Origin: Baffinella frigidus
Lineage: Eukaryota; Cryptophyceae; Cryptomonadales; Baffinellaceae
Direction: 5' to 3'
Assembly (NCBI GenBank): GCA_026770585.1
Contig: MU646308.1
Coordinates: 507,102-531,015, forward strand
DNA: 23,914 nucleotides
Shown: positions 20,701 through 23,574 of the stretch, piece by piece
How positions within the stretch are numbered: the first letter of the stretch is position 1
Layout of the letters: every line of letters begins with the position of its first letter
Position numbers and translations under genes: made by a program
The notes under the pieces: generated by a model
Told to the model about the DNA's origin: nothing
The model's input: the letters and a program-made list of their open reading frames with translations, nothing else
Database searches by the model: none

Positions 20701-20796
20701 GAAACCCCACCGAATCTCTGGCTGCTAAAACCCACGAAGGAGACTGCGTGGCGGGGGTGCGTGCACACACTGGTTCAGGCCGGCGTAGGCCGCCAT
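1469..20796 (-). CDS. Gene A: EF-hand plus ankyrin-repeat protein, 16 exons (spliced model)
   Basis: Composite gene read on the minus strand. Exons run 20771-20796, 20532-20661, 19911-20014, 18648-18722, 17499-17568, 16462-16518, 15041-15091, 13831-13890, 12652-12737, 10027-10142, 8526-8586, 7515-7571, 6332-6401, 5424-5486, 2684-2762 and 1469-1761. They total 1398 nt, or 465 residues plus stop, and every junction keeps phase. Domain order: unrecognised N-terminus (1-111), EF-hand loops at about 121-132 and 157-168, a linker, ankyrin repeats about 200-320, basic tail. The EF pair predicts Ca2+ binding and the ankyrin part predicts protein binding, so a Ca2+-responsive scaffold is a reasonable inference. 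Splice sites are GT-AG. I know no named orthologue. Extra exons could be hidden, including in the N gap. Exon 16 is the weakest. The ratio of intron to coding sequence is about 13:1. Confidence 0.72.
1911..1942. repeat. 32-bp perfect palindrome in an exon 15 shard
   Basis: Centred on GCATGC; the arm AGGGTGCCTCCCCGC is inverted exactly. The central 20 bp recur at 2018-2037. Confidence 0.9.
2684..2762 (-). CDS. Gene A exon 15: basic tail
   Basis: 79 nt, acceptor CTCTCGCGCAG, donor AACG|GTAGAAAG. Encodes [18 protein letters not shown] then GSTKRSDN, strongly basic. It is the first of a long series of donor-side shards downstream (2556, 2423, 2227, 2002, 1911, 1715, 1193, 833). Two acceptor-side shards lie upstream (2917-2945, 3343-3372). 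Confidence 0.65.
2986..3122. mobile_element. MITE family F, copy 1
   Basis: Ends ATCTCCAT/GTGGAGAT and long internal complementarity including CAATTAAT and CAACGAAA; about 137 bp. Confidence 0.85.
3178..3338. repeat. TTTGGGG/TTAGGGG array
   Basis: Long run of GGGGTTAG units with few variants. Confidence 0.95.
3432..3586. mobile_element. Foldback element with 46-bp perfect inverted ends
   Basis: Left arm 3432-3477 starts GCTTGTGGGAAAACTTGG and is exactly complementary to 3541-3586; 63-bp centre. Single copy here; the perfect arms suggest recent insertion or conversion. Confidence 0.95.
3675..3835. mobile_element. MITE family H, copy 1
   Basis: CCACACAGCGGGCTAC at left, GTCCGCTGTGTGG at right, 161 bp. 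Internal GGGCGCTGAGAGCCC and CCTACCGTAGAATCCTAGG. Confidence 0.93.
3903..4036. mobile_element. MITE family J, copy 1
   Basis: GTTGACTAATC at left, GATTAGTCAAC at right, with a partial tandem left end at 3954. The right end gives the empty site for the I insertion at 8902. Confidence 0.75.
4047..4210. mobile_element. MITE family K, copy 1 (long foldback)
   Basis: Arms about 65-70 bp starting TAGGCTAACG and GGGTAGTTAAGCCTACGG; near-perfect hairpin. Confidence 0.9.
4378..4525. mobile_element. Foldback element, ATTCATCTCG ends
   Basis: Ends ATTCATCTCG and CGAGATGAAT, with the inner block AACTGAATCAGTTCC complementary to GGAACTGATTCAGTT; 148 bp. Confidence 0.85.
4536..4615. mobile_element. Short foldback element
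   Basis: 16-bp perfect ends CTACTCGTACTTGTAG / CTACAAGTACGAGTAG. Confidence 0.75.
4632..4784. mobile_element. Foldback element, CTAGCTCTGTCCC ends
   Basis: Arms of about 35 bp including GATTTGGGCTCCTCAT; poly-C and poly-G in the centre. Confidence 0.9.
4841..4960. mobile_element. Foldback element, CGCCAGAGGGCTCGA ends
   Basis: 15-bp perfect ends; related at the tip to MITE L at 10146. Confidence 0.8.
5424..5486 (-). CDS. Gene A exon 14 (probable)
   Basis: 63 nt, acceptor CGCGTTTTCAG, donor CTG|GTGCGTACC, phase 0 both sides. Encodes [20 protein letters not shown] plus L, a His/Arg/Glu-rich helix-like stretch. A second frame is also open, but it does not fit the phases of exons 13 and 15. 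No clear shards, unlike its neighbours. Confidence 0.55.
5490..5790. repeat. Imperfect direct repeats around GCGCG(G/T)TTTCGAGG
   Basis: Repeated blocks include TTTCGAGGTTATACAATGCT, its relative TTTCGAGGTCATACAATGCT and ATCGTGCGTTTTCGTGAGGT. No gene seen here apart from exon 14 at the left border. A remnant of an H-like end lies at 5768-5790. Confidence 0.6.
5860..6331. repeat. TTTAGGG-like array in the intron between exons 13 and 14
   Basis: GGGTTTAGGG units at 6030-6210; preceded by a TTTTATTTTA tract at 5935-5975. Confidence 0.9.
6205..6565 (-). pseudogene. Shards around gene A exon 13
   Basis: Donor-side copy 6205-6229 (FSWVDHPD then GTAACC) downstream and acceptor-side copy 6523-6565 (ACACCAG then [10 protein letters not shown]) upstream of the intact exon at 6332-6401. 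Confidence 0.75.
6332..6401 (-). CDS. Gene A exon 13: final ankyrin start
   Basis: 70 nt, acceptor CTAAATACCAG, donor GAC|GTAACG. The first base completes Gly of the preceding D-x-N-G, and [23 protein letters not shown] follow. YTPLD is an ankyrin TPLH variant. Acceptor-side shard at 6523-6565 (YTPLD kept) and donor-side shard at 6205-6229. Confidence 0.78.
6570..6930. repeat. GGGTGTAGGG-like array
   Basis: Variants of GGGTGTA and GGGTTCA, about 350 bp, in the intron between exons 12 and 13. Confidence 0.93.
6942..7132 (-). pseudogene. Donor-side shards of gene A exon 12
   Basis: At 7103-7132 the minus strand reads [10 protein letters not shown], and at 6942-6965 AAGCGCGGGGTTCGAACGG followed by GTACTC. 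Both lie downstream of exon 12. Confidence 0.6.
7051..7102. repeat. GA microsatellite
   Basis: Uninterrupted GA run of about 50 bp. Confidence 0.97.
7126..7482. mobile_element. Damaged family I copies and a 58-bp direct repeat
   Basis: Truncated I at 7126-7224 and a deleted I at 7417-7482. Between them a 58-bp unit starting GTAGGGTCCTAGGGAGG is repeated (7327 and 7385). Confidence 0.7.
7515..7571 (-). CDS. Gene A exon 12: ankyrin repeat
   Basis: 57 nt, acceptor CGCTGTATCCAG, donor CGG|GTAGCC, one base in and two out. Encodes [18 protein letters not shown], the outer helix and hairpin of the repeat begun in exon 11, ending in the usual D-x-N-G. A shard of the same exon (about 7800-8005) is split by MITE H2. 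Confidence 0.86.
7800..8008 (-). pseudogene. Acceptor-side shard of exon 12 split by MITE H2
   Basis: Minus strand: CGCTGTATCCAGGGTGGTGT to CACG, then element H2 (7982-7821), then CTGCTCGCAGCCGGGGGCGG. Continuous with exon 12 when the element is removed. Confidence 0.82.
7821..7982. mobile_element. MITE family H, copy 2
   Basis: 162 bp, inserted in an exon 12 shard between GCGAGCAG and CGTGCACACC. Exon 12 itself is the empty site and shows no duplicated bases. Confidence 0.95.
8019..8247. repeat. GGTATAT/GGTTTAT minisatellite
   Basis: About 230 bp of 6-8 base units, grading from GGTTTAT to GGTATAT. Confidence 0.95.
8361..8783. repeat. CT microsatellites around exon 11
   Basis: Runs at 8361-8511, 8621-8666 and 8722-8783. 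On the minus strand they are GA, so they do not serve as pyrimidine tracts for exon 11. Confidence 0.95.
8526..8586 (-). CDS. Gene A exon 11: ankyrin repeat
   Basis: 61 nt, acceptor ACTGCGCGCAG, donor AACG|GTGCGC. The split Gly codon joins exon 10, giving a continuous ankyrin stretch: ADPNQHAGG then [26 protein letters not shown] is the diagnostic ankyrin motif. Four acceptor-side shards lie upstream (8668, 8790, 9068, 9345). One of them reads [10 protein letters not shown], a conservative variant. A donor-side shard is at 8318-8363. Confidence 0.87.
8828..9049. mobile_element. MITE family J, copy 2, interrupted by family I
   Basis: J sequence 8828-8901 and 9040-9049 around a complete I element. 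Confidence 0.85.
8902..9039. mobile_element. MITE family I, complete copy
   Basis: CCACACGGTGGGCTTCGA ... TAGTCCACCGTGTGG, 138 bp, nested in J copy 2. Confidence 0.92.
9100..9440. repeat. GTTGACTTTGCTGT-rich tract
   Basis: Repeated AAGTTGACTTT and CTGTGAAACAG blocks with CCCACACGG tips; looks like degraded MITE sequence. No gene beyond exon 11 shards. Confidence 0.55.
9494..9632 (-). mobile_element. MITE family B, copy 2
   Basis: Reverse-orientation relative of 503-642. Confidence 0.7.
9685..9800. repeat. CCCTAAA/CCCCAAA array (plus strand C-rich)
   Basis: Orientation is opposite to most arrays within gene A. Confidence 0.85.
9826..9937 (-). pseudogene. Near-complete donor-side copy of exon 10
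   Basis: Minus strand reads LDIIHVDAF, then [14 protein letters not shown] and a GTGCGC donor. Frame damage in the middle. Lies downstream of exon 10. Confidence 0.75.
10027..10142 (-). CDS. Gene A exon 10: ankyrin repeat
   Basis: 116 nt starting after TAG at 10143-10145, donor GGCG|GTATGG. Encodes [50 protein letters not shown] and KADPN are classic ankyrin features. Phase 2 in and phase 1 out. The acceptor TAG directly abuts the terminus of MITE L (10146-10271). A second acceptor (TTCTCAG, 8 bases inside) would break phase with exon 9. Confidence 0.85.
10146..10271. mobile_element. MITE L next to exon 10 acceptor
   Basis: CCACGCCAGAGT / ACTCTGGCGTGG ends, 126 bp. Its terminus lies directly beside the TAG acceptor of exon 10. 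Confidence 0.88.
10438..10578. mobile_element. MITE family M, copy 1
   Basis: ACTCAATTCAAACCGCC / CGGTATAAATTGAG ends, inserted in an ankyrin exon copy. Confidence 0.88.
10737..10764. other. 28-bp perfect palindrome
   Basis: Arm ATCGTCAACTTTTC followed by its exact inverse complement. Confidence 0.9.
10999..11160. mobile_element. MITE family K, copy 2
   Basis: TAGGGTAACGGCCTGAAAA ... GTTAGCCTA; 162 bp foldback. Confidence 0.93.
11197..11478 (-). mobile_element. MITE family I, inverted copy carrying MITE F2
   Basis: CCACACAGTGGACCACGG at left to GTGTGG at right once the F2 insertion is removed. Confidence 0.87.
11332..11472. mobile_element. MITE family F, copy 2, nested in a family I element
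   Basis: TTAATC...GATTA ends; inserted inside the terminal CCACCGTGTGG of the I element at 11197-11478. GTG is present on both sides. Confidence 0.87.
11540..11945. other. Intron stretch without gene
   Basis: CCCTACA/CCCTAAA array 11540-11665, then unique AT-richer sequence with weak inverted repeats (CCTATTTA near 11774 and TAAATAGG near 11913). Nothing coding recognised. Confidence 0.6.
12090..12251. mobile_element. MITE family K, copy 3, inside an exon 9 shard
   Basis: Same ends as copy 2. It separates GATGAGCGTGCGCATG from the rest of the shard; ATGA occurs at both borders and may be a target duplication. Confidence 0.9.
12652..12737 (-). CDS. Gene A exon 9
   Basis: 86 nt between CGAAACCCTACAG and the donor CGCGG|GTGAGT. 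Encodes [18 protein letters not shown] then [10 protein letters not shown] plus GG. The end resembles the second helix and loop of an ankyrin repeat. Only this frame is open. An acceptor-side shard is at 12850-12888. Donor-side shards are at about 12530, 12404, 12048 and 11946. Confidence 0.75.
12750..13208. repeat. GGGTTTAGGG / GGGTTTCGGG array up to the gap
   Basis: Degenerate G-rich units ending in pure TTTGGGG at the N run. Confidence 0.92.
13209..13761. other. Assembly gap
   Basis: 553 N. Flanked on both sides by TTTGGGG repeat, so the true length is unknown. Confidence 1.
13831..13890 (-). CDS. Gene A exon 8 (probable)
   Basis: 60 nt, 20 codons: [20 protein letters not shown]. Acceptor CCAAACATCAG, donor CAG|GTCGAA, phase 0 both sides as required between exons 7 and 9. 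Acceptor-side shards at about 14062-14115 and 14405-14455 begin GGGTGTTTC, a synonymous TGC to TGT change that favours this frame. A longer alternative starting at the T-rich acceptor near 13956 contains stops in this frame. Confidence 0.55.
14062..14455 (-). pseudogene. Acceptor-side shards of exon 8
   Basis: Two copies begin GGGTGTTTCGGCGTGCGGCA on the minus strand and diverge before the donor. The nearer one has MITE H3 in its upstream flank. Confidence 0.65.
14152..14304. mobile_element. MITE family H, copy 3
   Basis: Inserted between TGATGAGGCAC and CCTGGCAAAGACATCAC. The related empty site is TGATGAAGCAACCCTGGCAA at about 13922. Confidence 0.95.
14480..15030. repeat. TTTAGGG/GTGTAGGG arrays around the EF-hand shard
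   Basis: 14525-14750 and 14810-15030 bracket the donor-side shard of exon 7; CAGGGTTTAGGGTTCAGGGT is repeated either side of the shard, marking the duplication unit. Confidence 0.9.
14759..15240 (-). pseudogene. Shards of the second EF-hand exon (exon 7)
   Basis: Donor-side copy 14759-14805: [12 protein letters not shown] plus FIQ and GTACAT donor; the first two codons and the acceptor are missing and loop position 3 is His instead of Asp. Acceptor-side copy 15225-15240: CTGCAG then AID. Confidence 0.87.
15041..15091 (-). CDS. Gene A exon 7: second EF-hand
   Basis: 51 nt, 17 codons, acceptor CCCAATGCAG and donor CAG|GTACAC, phase 0 both sides. Encodes AI, the loop [12 protein letters not shown], then FIQ. 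All Ca2+ ligands are in canonical positions (D1, D3, S5, D9, E12, Gly 6). The first Asp is 36 residues after that of exon 5, the spacing of paired EF-hands in calmodulin. That independently confirms the joins of exons 5, 6 and 7. Confidence 0.9.
15330..15470. mobile_element. Foldback element, TCATAGGAAAAC ends
   Basis: Arms include AAAACCTATTTAATTTTAA and TTAAAATTAAATCAGTTTTC; 141 bp. Confidence 0.88.
15549..15689 (-). mobile_element. MITE family N, copy 1
   Basis: GGCAGAGCTAC end with CAACTTGAGAGTAGTCGG core; five copies in the window. Confidence 0.8.
15905..15974. mobile_element. Truncated family I copy
   Basis: Right half only, ending GTAGTCCACCGTGTGG. Confidence 0.82.
15986..16136. mobile_element. 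Foldback element inside an exon 6 shard
   Basis: TCATCGCGTCCCTCCATAGA / TCTATGAAGGGGCCCGATGA. The related empty site is GCGGTCGAGACC; GGT occurs on both sides, suggesting a 3-bp duplication. Confidence 0.88.
16282..16442. mobile_element. MITE family H, copy 4
   Basis: Complete 161-bp copy adjoining the donor side of exon 6. Confidence 0.93.
16462..16518 (-). CDS. Gene A exon 6: EF-hand linker helices
   Basis: 57 nt, 19 codons: [19 protein letters not shown]. Acceptor CACCCTCAG, donor CAG|GTCTCG, phase 0 both sides. It corresponds to the calmodulin segment that joins EF loops 1 and 2 (V-M-x-x-L-G pattern). Seven shards flank it: three acceptor-side copies upstream and four donor-side copies downstream. 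Among those that keep the last codon, two (15478, 16139) have TAG where the exon has CAG, so this copy is the intact one. Confidence 0.88.
16639..16755. mobile_element. Foldback element, AGCTCTGCCTGAG ends
   Basis: Arms include GTTTTATTCTGGCTCGTCCT; 117 bp. Confidence 0.9.
17018..17078. mobile_element. MITE family H, truncated copy
   Basis: Only the left 60 bp remain, up to CCGTTACCTTAT. Confidence 0.85.
17207..17385. mobile_element. Foldback element, CCACGCGAGGCTATCC ends
   Basis: Near-perfect arms of about 40 bp including CATGCGAACAGAATAAATGT; 179 bp. Confidence 0.93.
17499..17568 (-). CDS. Gene A exon 5: first EF-hand
   Basis: 70 nt, acceptor TTCCCTCTGGCAG, donor CCCAG|GTCCCT. Encodes YKHEFDKK then the 12-residue loop [12 protein letters not shown] and LAQ. 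Loop positions 1, 3, 5, 9 and 12 are D, E, D, E, E, with Gly at 6 and Ile at 8, so a functional Ca2+ site is predicted. It matches the calmodulin pattern of a Phe before the loop and a TKEL end. Confidence 0.88.
18222..18622. repeat. 21-bp minisatellite with CT tracts either side
   Basis: About ten units of GTTTCTGGTATCGGGTTTCGG at 18258-18475. The period is seven codons, which keeps frames open on both strands. Confidence 0.97.
18648..18722 (-). CDS. Gene A exon 4
   Basis: 75 nt with a textbook acceptor (CCTAACCCCAG) and donor GCGAG|GTCCGA. One leading base and two trailing bases fit exons 3 and 5. Encodes [16 protein letters not shown] then IGAPRDIA, a Pro/Arg-rich linker before the first EF-hand. 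Shards at 17921-17965 and 18486-18532 (donor side) and 18862-18896 (acceptor side) differ from it mainly at third codon positions over the APRD(I/V)(A/V)R stretch, supporting the frame. Confidence 0.7.
18725..18850. repeat. TTTAGGG array upstream of exon 4
   Basis: GGGTTTAGGG with GGGCTTA and GGTTTAT variants; supplies CCTAACCCCAG at the exon 4 acceptor. Confidence 0.92.
18901..19230. mobile_element. Possible 330-bp element with 12-bp ends
   Basis: GGCACAGGTTAT / ATAACCTGTGCC, with another CATAACCTGTGG at 18932. No coding seen. Confidence 0.55.
19231..19450. other. Intron stretch with small tandem duplication
   Basis: CTCTCTAGGTCCTGTTCAGG is followed by a diverged copy at about 19306-19330. 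Nothing else recognised. Confidence 0.5.
19452..19845 (-). pseudogene. Donor-side shards of exon 3
   Basis: 19452-19500 reads [13 protein letters not shown] but its donor is GC (CTAAG|GCCAGC). 19801-19845 reads [11 protein letters not shown] with GTCTCA donor. Confidence 0.75.
19647..19792. mobile_element. Foldback element, CCGGGGACATG ends
   Basis: Arms GACATGTTTAATTTAACAGA and TTTAAATTAAACATGTTCCC; 146 bp, sitting between two exon 3 shards. Confidence 0.9.
19911..20014 (-). CDS. Gene A exon 3
   Basis: 104 nt, acceptor CTCGCGCAG, donor CTAAG|GTCTGC, phase 0 in and 2 out. Encodes residues about 53-87 and includes [20 protein letters not shown]. Two donor-side shards follow downstream (19801-19845 and 19452-19500). 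Shared codons GVSIND and PLGRLR persist in the shard at 19452. No domain recognised. Confidence 0.7.
20154..20288. mobile_element. MITE family M, copy 2
   Basis: CGACTCAATTTAAACCGCC / ACGGTTTAAATCGAGTCG ends, 135 bp, in the intron between exons 2 and 3. Confidence 0.9.
20388..20527 (+). mobile_element. MITE family N, copy 2, at the exon 2 donor
   Basis: CTAGCTCTGCC ... GACAGAGGTAG, 140 bp. Exon 2's intron starts GTAT and then enters the element. Confidence 0.88.
20532..20661 (-). CDS. Gene A exon 2
   Basis: 130 nt between CTGACTAAG and the donor CAG|GTATCT. It encodes 43 residues after a split Gln, including [20 protein letters not shown] and [16 protein letters not shown]. Trp, Tyr and His rich; no family recognised. 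MITE N2 ends four bases inside the downstream intron, so the intron begins almost at the transposon terminus. An in-frame TGA lies just upstream of the acceptor, which helps place the exon start. Confidence 0.65.
20771..20796 (-). CDS. Gene A exon 1 (start codon)
   Basis: ATG at 20796-20794 in the context GGCGGAATGGCGG. It encodes MAAYAGLN plus two bases, then a GTGTGTGC donor. The split codon CA|G gives Gln with exon 2. The frame is open for 14 codons upstream, back to a TGA, so the ATG is the likely start. An acceptor (GTTGAG) just after that TGA leaves open an earlier exon. Chosen mainly because its phase fits exon 2 and gene B begins divergently 274 bp away. Confidence 0.45.
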
Positions 20797-21070
20797 TCCG
20801 CCCGCAGCAACAAAAACTTCTTGTCGCCCTCGCCCGACTCAACGAGTCGCCGTTAGTTCGGGCCCGCCTCAGGGCCTAATCAAACGGAGCCTGGATATTG
20901 AGCCAGTTCCCTCAGGGGAATGGGCGAAAACGAACGGCTGCCCTCAGGAAACGCCTACTCATCCAACCTCGATTTGATCTACTTCAGAGAGGGGTGAAAA
21001 AAAGAAACTCACCGTTGTTCGCAGCTGGAGTGGGCGAACGGCAACGCCCCCATCGTCCATCAGAGCGACA
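20797..21070. promoter_or_regulatory. Divergent promoter / 5' leader region between genes A and B
   Basis: 274 bp separate the two candidate start codons. I see no clear TATA box. A short hairpin (CGACTC, loop AAC, GAGTCG) lies at 20835-20849. On the minus strand a strong donor (ACG|GTGAGTTTC, junction at 21013/21012) suggests a leader or upstream coding exon of gene A that would overlap the 5' end of gene B. Confidence 0.45.
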
Positions 21071-21385
21071 ATGTCCGGGTCGCGCGCAGCCAAGGAGCTC
21101 CGGAAGCAGAATTCCGGGCGATCGAGCGACCCCATCTGCCTGGAGGATGACGACGCCATCCTCGCGCGGGTGCTTTACGAGAGTGAGCTGGAGGCGGGGG
21201 TGGGTGCCGCTGACGAGGAGGCGCTCGCAGCAGAGCTTTCTATGATGGATCGTCCTGCAGCAACAACGGCAGGAGGAAGGGGAGCCGGCGCGGGAGGGAG
21301 AGCGGAGGGGCGCAGTGGGAACGATGCGGCAGGGAGGAGGGGCGTGGGGCGAAAGCAGGACCGGGAGTCCAGCGAGGAGATTGTG
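21071..21385 (+). CDS. Gene B exon 1: UIM and SUMO-interaction-like motifs
   Basis: ATG at 21071. 105 codons to a proposed donor ATTGTG|GTGGAC. Near residue 20 lies DPICLEDDD, a hydrophobic core followed by acidics as in SUMO-interacting motifs. It runs into DDAILARVLYESELE, which fits the UIM pattern L-x-x-(A/V)-L-x-x-S between acidic residues. A Gly/Arg/Ala-rich linker follows, then SSEEIV. The end is chosen because SSEEIV joined to DQLERVLQLS of the next visible exon makes a good acidic UIM start in phase 0. Such motifs occur in ubiquitin receptors and deubiquitinases; which one this is cannot be told. Confidence 0.62.
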
Positions 21386-21560
21386 GTGGACAGGAACTCC
21401 CCCAACCGTCTTGAGCATCAGAGCAACATTCGTTTGTGCGCACACCATCGGCTTGGTGGACAGGAACGCCCCCATCCGTCTTGGGTGGACGGGAACGCCC
21501 CCATCCGTGAGCATCAGAGCAGCACCCCTTTGTGCGCACACCATCGGCTTTGTGCGTGAA
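21386..21560. repeat. Tandem shards at the start of gene B intron 1
   Basis: Three diverged units share GAACGCCCCCATCCGT and CATCAGAGCA. The same motif lies just before the gene B start codon (21039-21070). On the minus strand the units read (V/A)ALM...GGV(P/A)V with third-position changes. On the plus strand they read NAPI...HQS. Which strand is coding is unresolved. Confidence 0.6.
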
Positions 21561-21639
21561 GGCACACTGACCGGGGCACGCGGAATCTCCACCACGCCGT
21601 TGTCATCCTCCCCGTCCTGAACCATCCCCGCCCTTCCCC

Positions 21640-21900
21640 GCGCGCAGTCCTCCTCCGCGCCGCACCGACGTCGCCGGAGCAGCGCGCGGCACGGCCAGGG
21701 CGCGCGGCCGCGACGATCCGCGCGCCGGCGGGCCGCGCGACGATCCGCGCGCCGGTGGGGCGGGGGCAGGGGTGGGGGCACGTGGCGCGCCGCCAGCCAG
21801 GGCGGGAGGCGCGGGCGCGGGGGCGCGTGTGGGAGGAGGGGCGGGGGCGCGGGATATGGGTGAAATGTCGGAAGAGGTGTGTGGGGGGTTGTGGGCGGGG
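21640..21900. other. Very GC-rich intron tract
   Basis: Dense CpG sequence with a direct repeat of CGCGACGATCCGCGCGCCGG at about 21708 and 21735. Open on the minus strand only because GC-rich DNA has few stops. No gene supported. Confidence 0.6.
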
Positions 21901-21901
21901 T

Positions 21902-22151
21902 CTAGCTGTGTCTCAGTCTATTTGTGCTCACCAATTTTCTGGGCCCGGGGCTCTTTCCCGCCCAAAAGTTGTACCGCACACCCAGCTTGTTAGTTTGAGA
22001 ATAGTCGGTCAACCCGAGTGAGGCAGAGCTAGCACCTGGCGAGCTCAGAGCTAGAACCCCGCTCAGAAGTTGATTTGCCGGGTTTGTGTACAAATTTGTC
22101 AAATTTCGATGTGAATACGATCAGTCAACCCGACTGAGGCAGAGCCAGACA
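21902..22151 (-). mobile_element. MITE family N, copies 3 and 4
   Basis: 21902-22032 complete (ends GGCAGAGCTAG); 22045-22151 truncated relative in the same orientation (ends GGCAGAGCCAG). Confidence 0.82.
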
Positions 22152-22179
22152 GTATCCGATCGCGTAGGTCAGGGATACG

Positions 22180-22290
22180 TTTTTCCACCAGGAAACGTTT
22201 ATCATATAGGAACATGGTCCACATTTCTTCTGCGATCGACTTTACAAGTGATTTTATCGCGGCCGAACGTTTCTCAGGTGGAAACAATTG
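22180..22290. mobile_element. Short foldback element
   Basis: TTTTTCCACCAGGAAACGTT paired with AACGTTTCTCAGGTGGAAAC. Confidence 0.7.
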
Positions 22291-22429
22291 ACTTTCGATT
22301 GCGGGTTTTCCGTTTCTCGGGAATTAACGGCATTTGTACGAGATGTCGCCTGAAATCAGGCAGCCTGCGGCGCAAAAAAACAGATAAACACACATGTAAA
22401 GTCAATCACACAAGAAAATGATTCCCATT

Positions 22430-23065
22430 CAACTATCCTAAACCCTGAAACCTGAGCCCTAAACCCTGAACCCTGAACCGCAAACCACAAACCCCAAAAC
22501 CCAAACCACAAACCACAAACCCCAAACCCCAAACCCTAACCACGGAACAGCCCCCCAACCCCAAGTCACAAATCACAAACCCGAAACCCGAAACCCGGAA
22601 CCCCCAAAATAAAATAAACCCGAACACCCCAACCGTACACCCCAACGCAGGACAAACTCGAGCGCGCGCTGCAGCTGTCGGCCCAAACTCTGAACCCTAA
22701 ACCACAAACATCAAACCCTAGAACCTAAATCCTAAACCCCAAACCCCAAACCCCAAACCACAAACCACAAACCACAAACCCTGAAACCCAAAACCTAACG
22801 CAGGACCAACTGGAGCGTGCGCTGCCCCCCAACCCCAAACCCTAAATCACAAACCCGAAACCCGAAACCCGGAACCCCCAAAATAAAAATAAACCCTAAC
22901 ACTCAAACCCTACACCCTAACGCAGGACCTACTGGAGCGTGCGCTGCAGCTGTCGGCCCAAACTTCAAACTCCAAACCCTACACCACAAACCTCGAAACG
23001 CCCAAAATAAAAAACCGAAACGCCCAAAATAAAAAAATAAAAACCCCTACACCCAAACCCTCCTC
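22430..23065. repeat. CCCTAAA/CCCCAAA/CCCGAAA arrays in gene B intron
   Basis: C-rich on the plus strand, the gene B sense strand, interleaved with three UIM-exon shards. One segment beginning AACCCGAAACCCGAAACCCG is duplicated at 22578 and 22852. Confidence 0.93.
22651..22957 (+). pseudogene. Three acceptor-side shards of gene B UIM exon
   Basis: 22651-22682 (DKLERALQLSA), 22804-22825 (DQLERAL) and 22926-22957 (DLLERALQLSA), each directly after ACGCAG and then dissolving into CCCAAACCC-type repeat. Confidence 0.88.
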
Positions 23066-23078
23066 CACCCGAACGCAG

Positions 23079-23174
23079 GACCAGCTCGAGCGTGTGCTGC
23101 AGCTGTCGGCGATGGCGGCGGGCGTGGGGGGTGAAGACACGATCGACCTCGACGCCGACGAGCAGACCCGCAAG
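23079..23174 (+). CDS. Gene B exon 2 (or later): UIM
   Basis: 96 nt, 32 codons, acceptor CCCGAACGCAG, donor CGCAAG|GTTCCC. Encodes DQLERVLQLSAMAAG (UIM core L-E-R-V-L-Q-L-S), then GEDTIDLDADE, an acidic hydrophobic patch like a SUMO-interacting motif, then QTRK. Three acceptor-side shards precede it at 22651, 22804 and 22926. In these the core reads LERAL, and LERALQLS in the two longer ones, even closer to the UIM consensus. Confidence 0.78.
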
Positions 23175-23234
23175 GTTCCCCTCTAGAGCGCTGTGCAGAG
23201 AATTTGGCACCGAAAATAATAATTAAATGGTAGA

Positions 23235-23372
23235 CTAGCTCCTCCTCACCCGCGTTGACCGACTATTCTCAAGTTGACATGCTGAGTGCGTGGTACAAAT
23301 TCCGCAACTTTTGAGCGGGAAAGAGCCCGGGCTCACCAGATTGGTGAGACCAAATAGACTGCGGCAGAGGTG
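23235..23372 (+). mobile_element. MITE family N, copy 5
   Basis: GACCGACTATTCTCAAGTTG and GAGCCCGGGCTCACCAGATT cores shared with copy 2. Confidence 0.82.
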
Positions 23373-23574
23373 CCAGCCTCAACCAGCCAGCCTCGACGCT
23401 TTGCTTCCGAGGCGCAGCAGCTACTAAGCTGTAGAACACTCGTGTGTCCTCGGGAGTTTCGTGGCTGCAACCGTCGAGGATTCACGACTTAGGGTTTACG
23501 GTTTAGAGCCTTGGGTTCAGGATGCACGGTATAGGGTTTGGGTTTGGAGCCTGATCCGTACCTGCGCGTAGCAG

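Noticed and set aside
20984-21781. 265-codon minus-strand frame
   Set aside because: Very GC-rich DNA with few stops, opposite gene B exon 1 in a frame with no recognisable domain. Only the separate VALMDDGG reading with its donor is kept as a finding.
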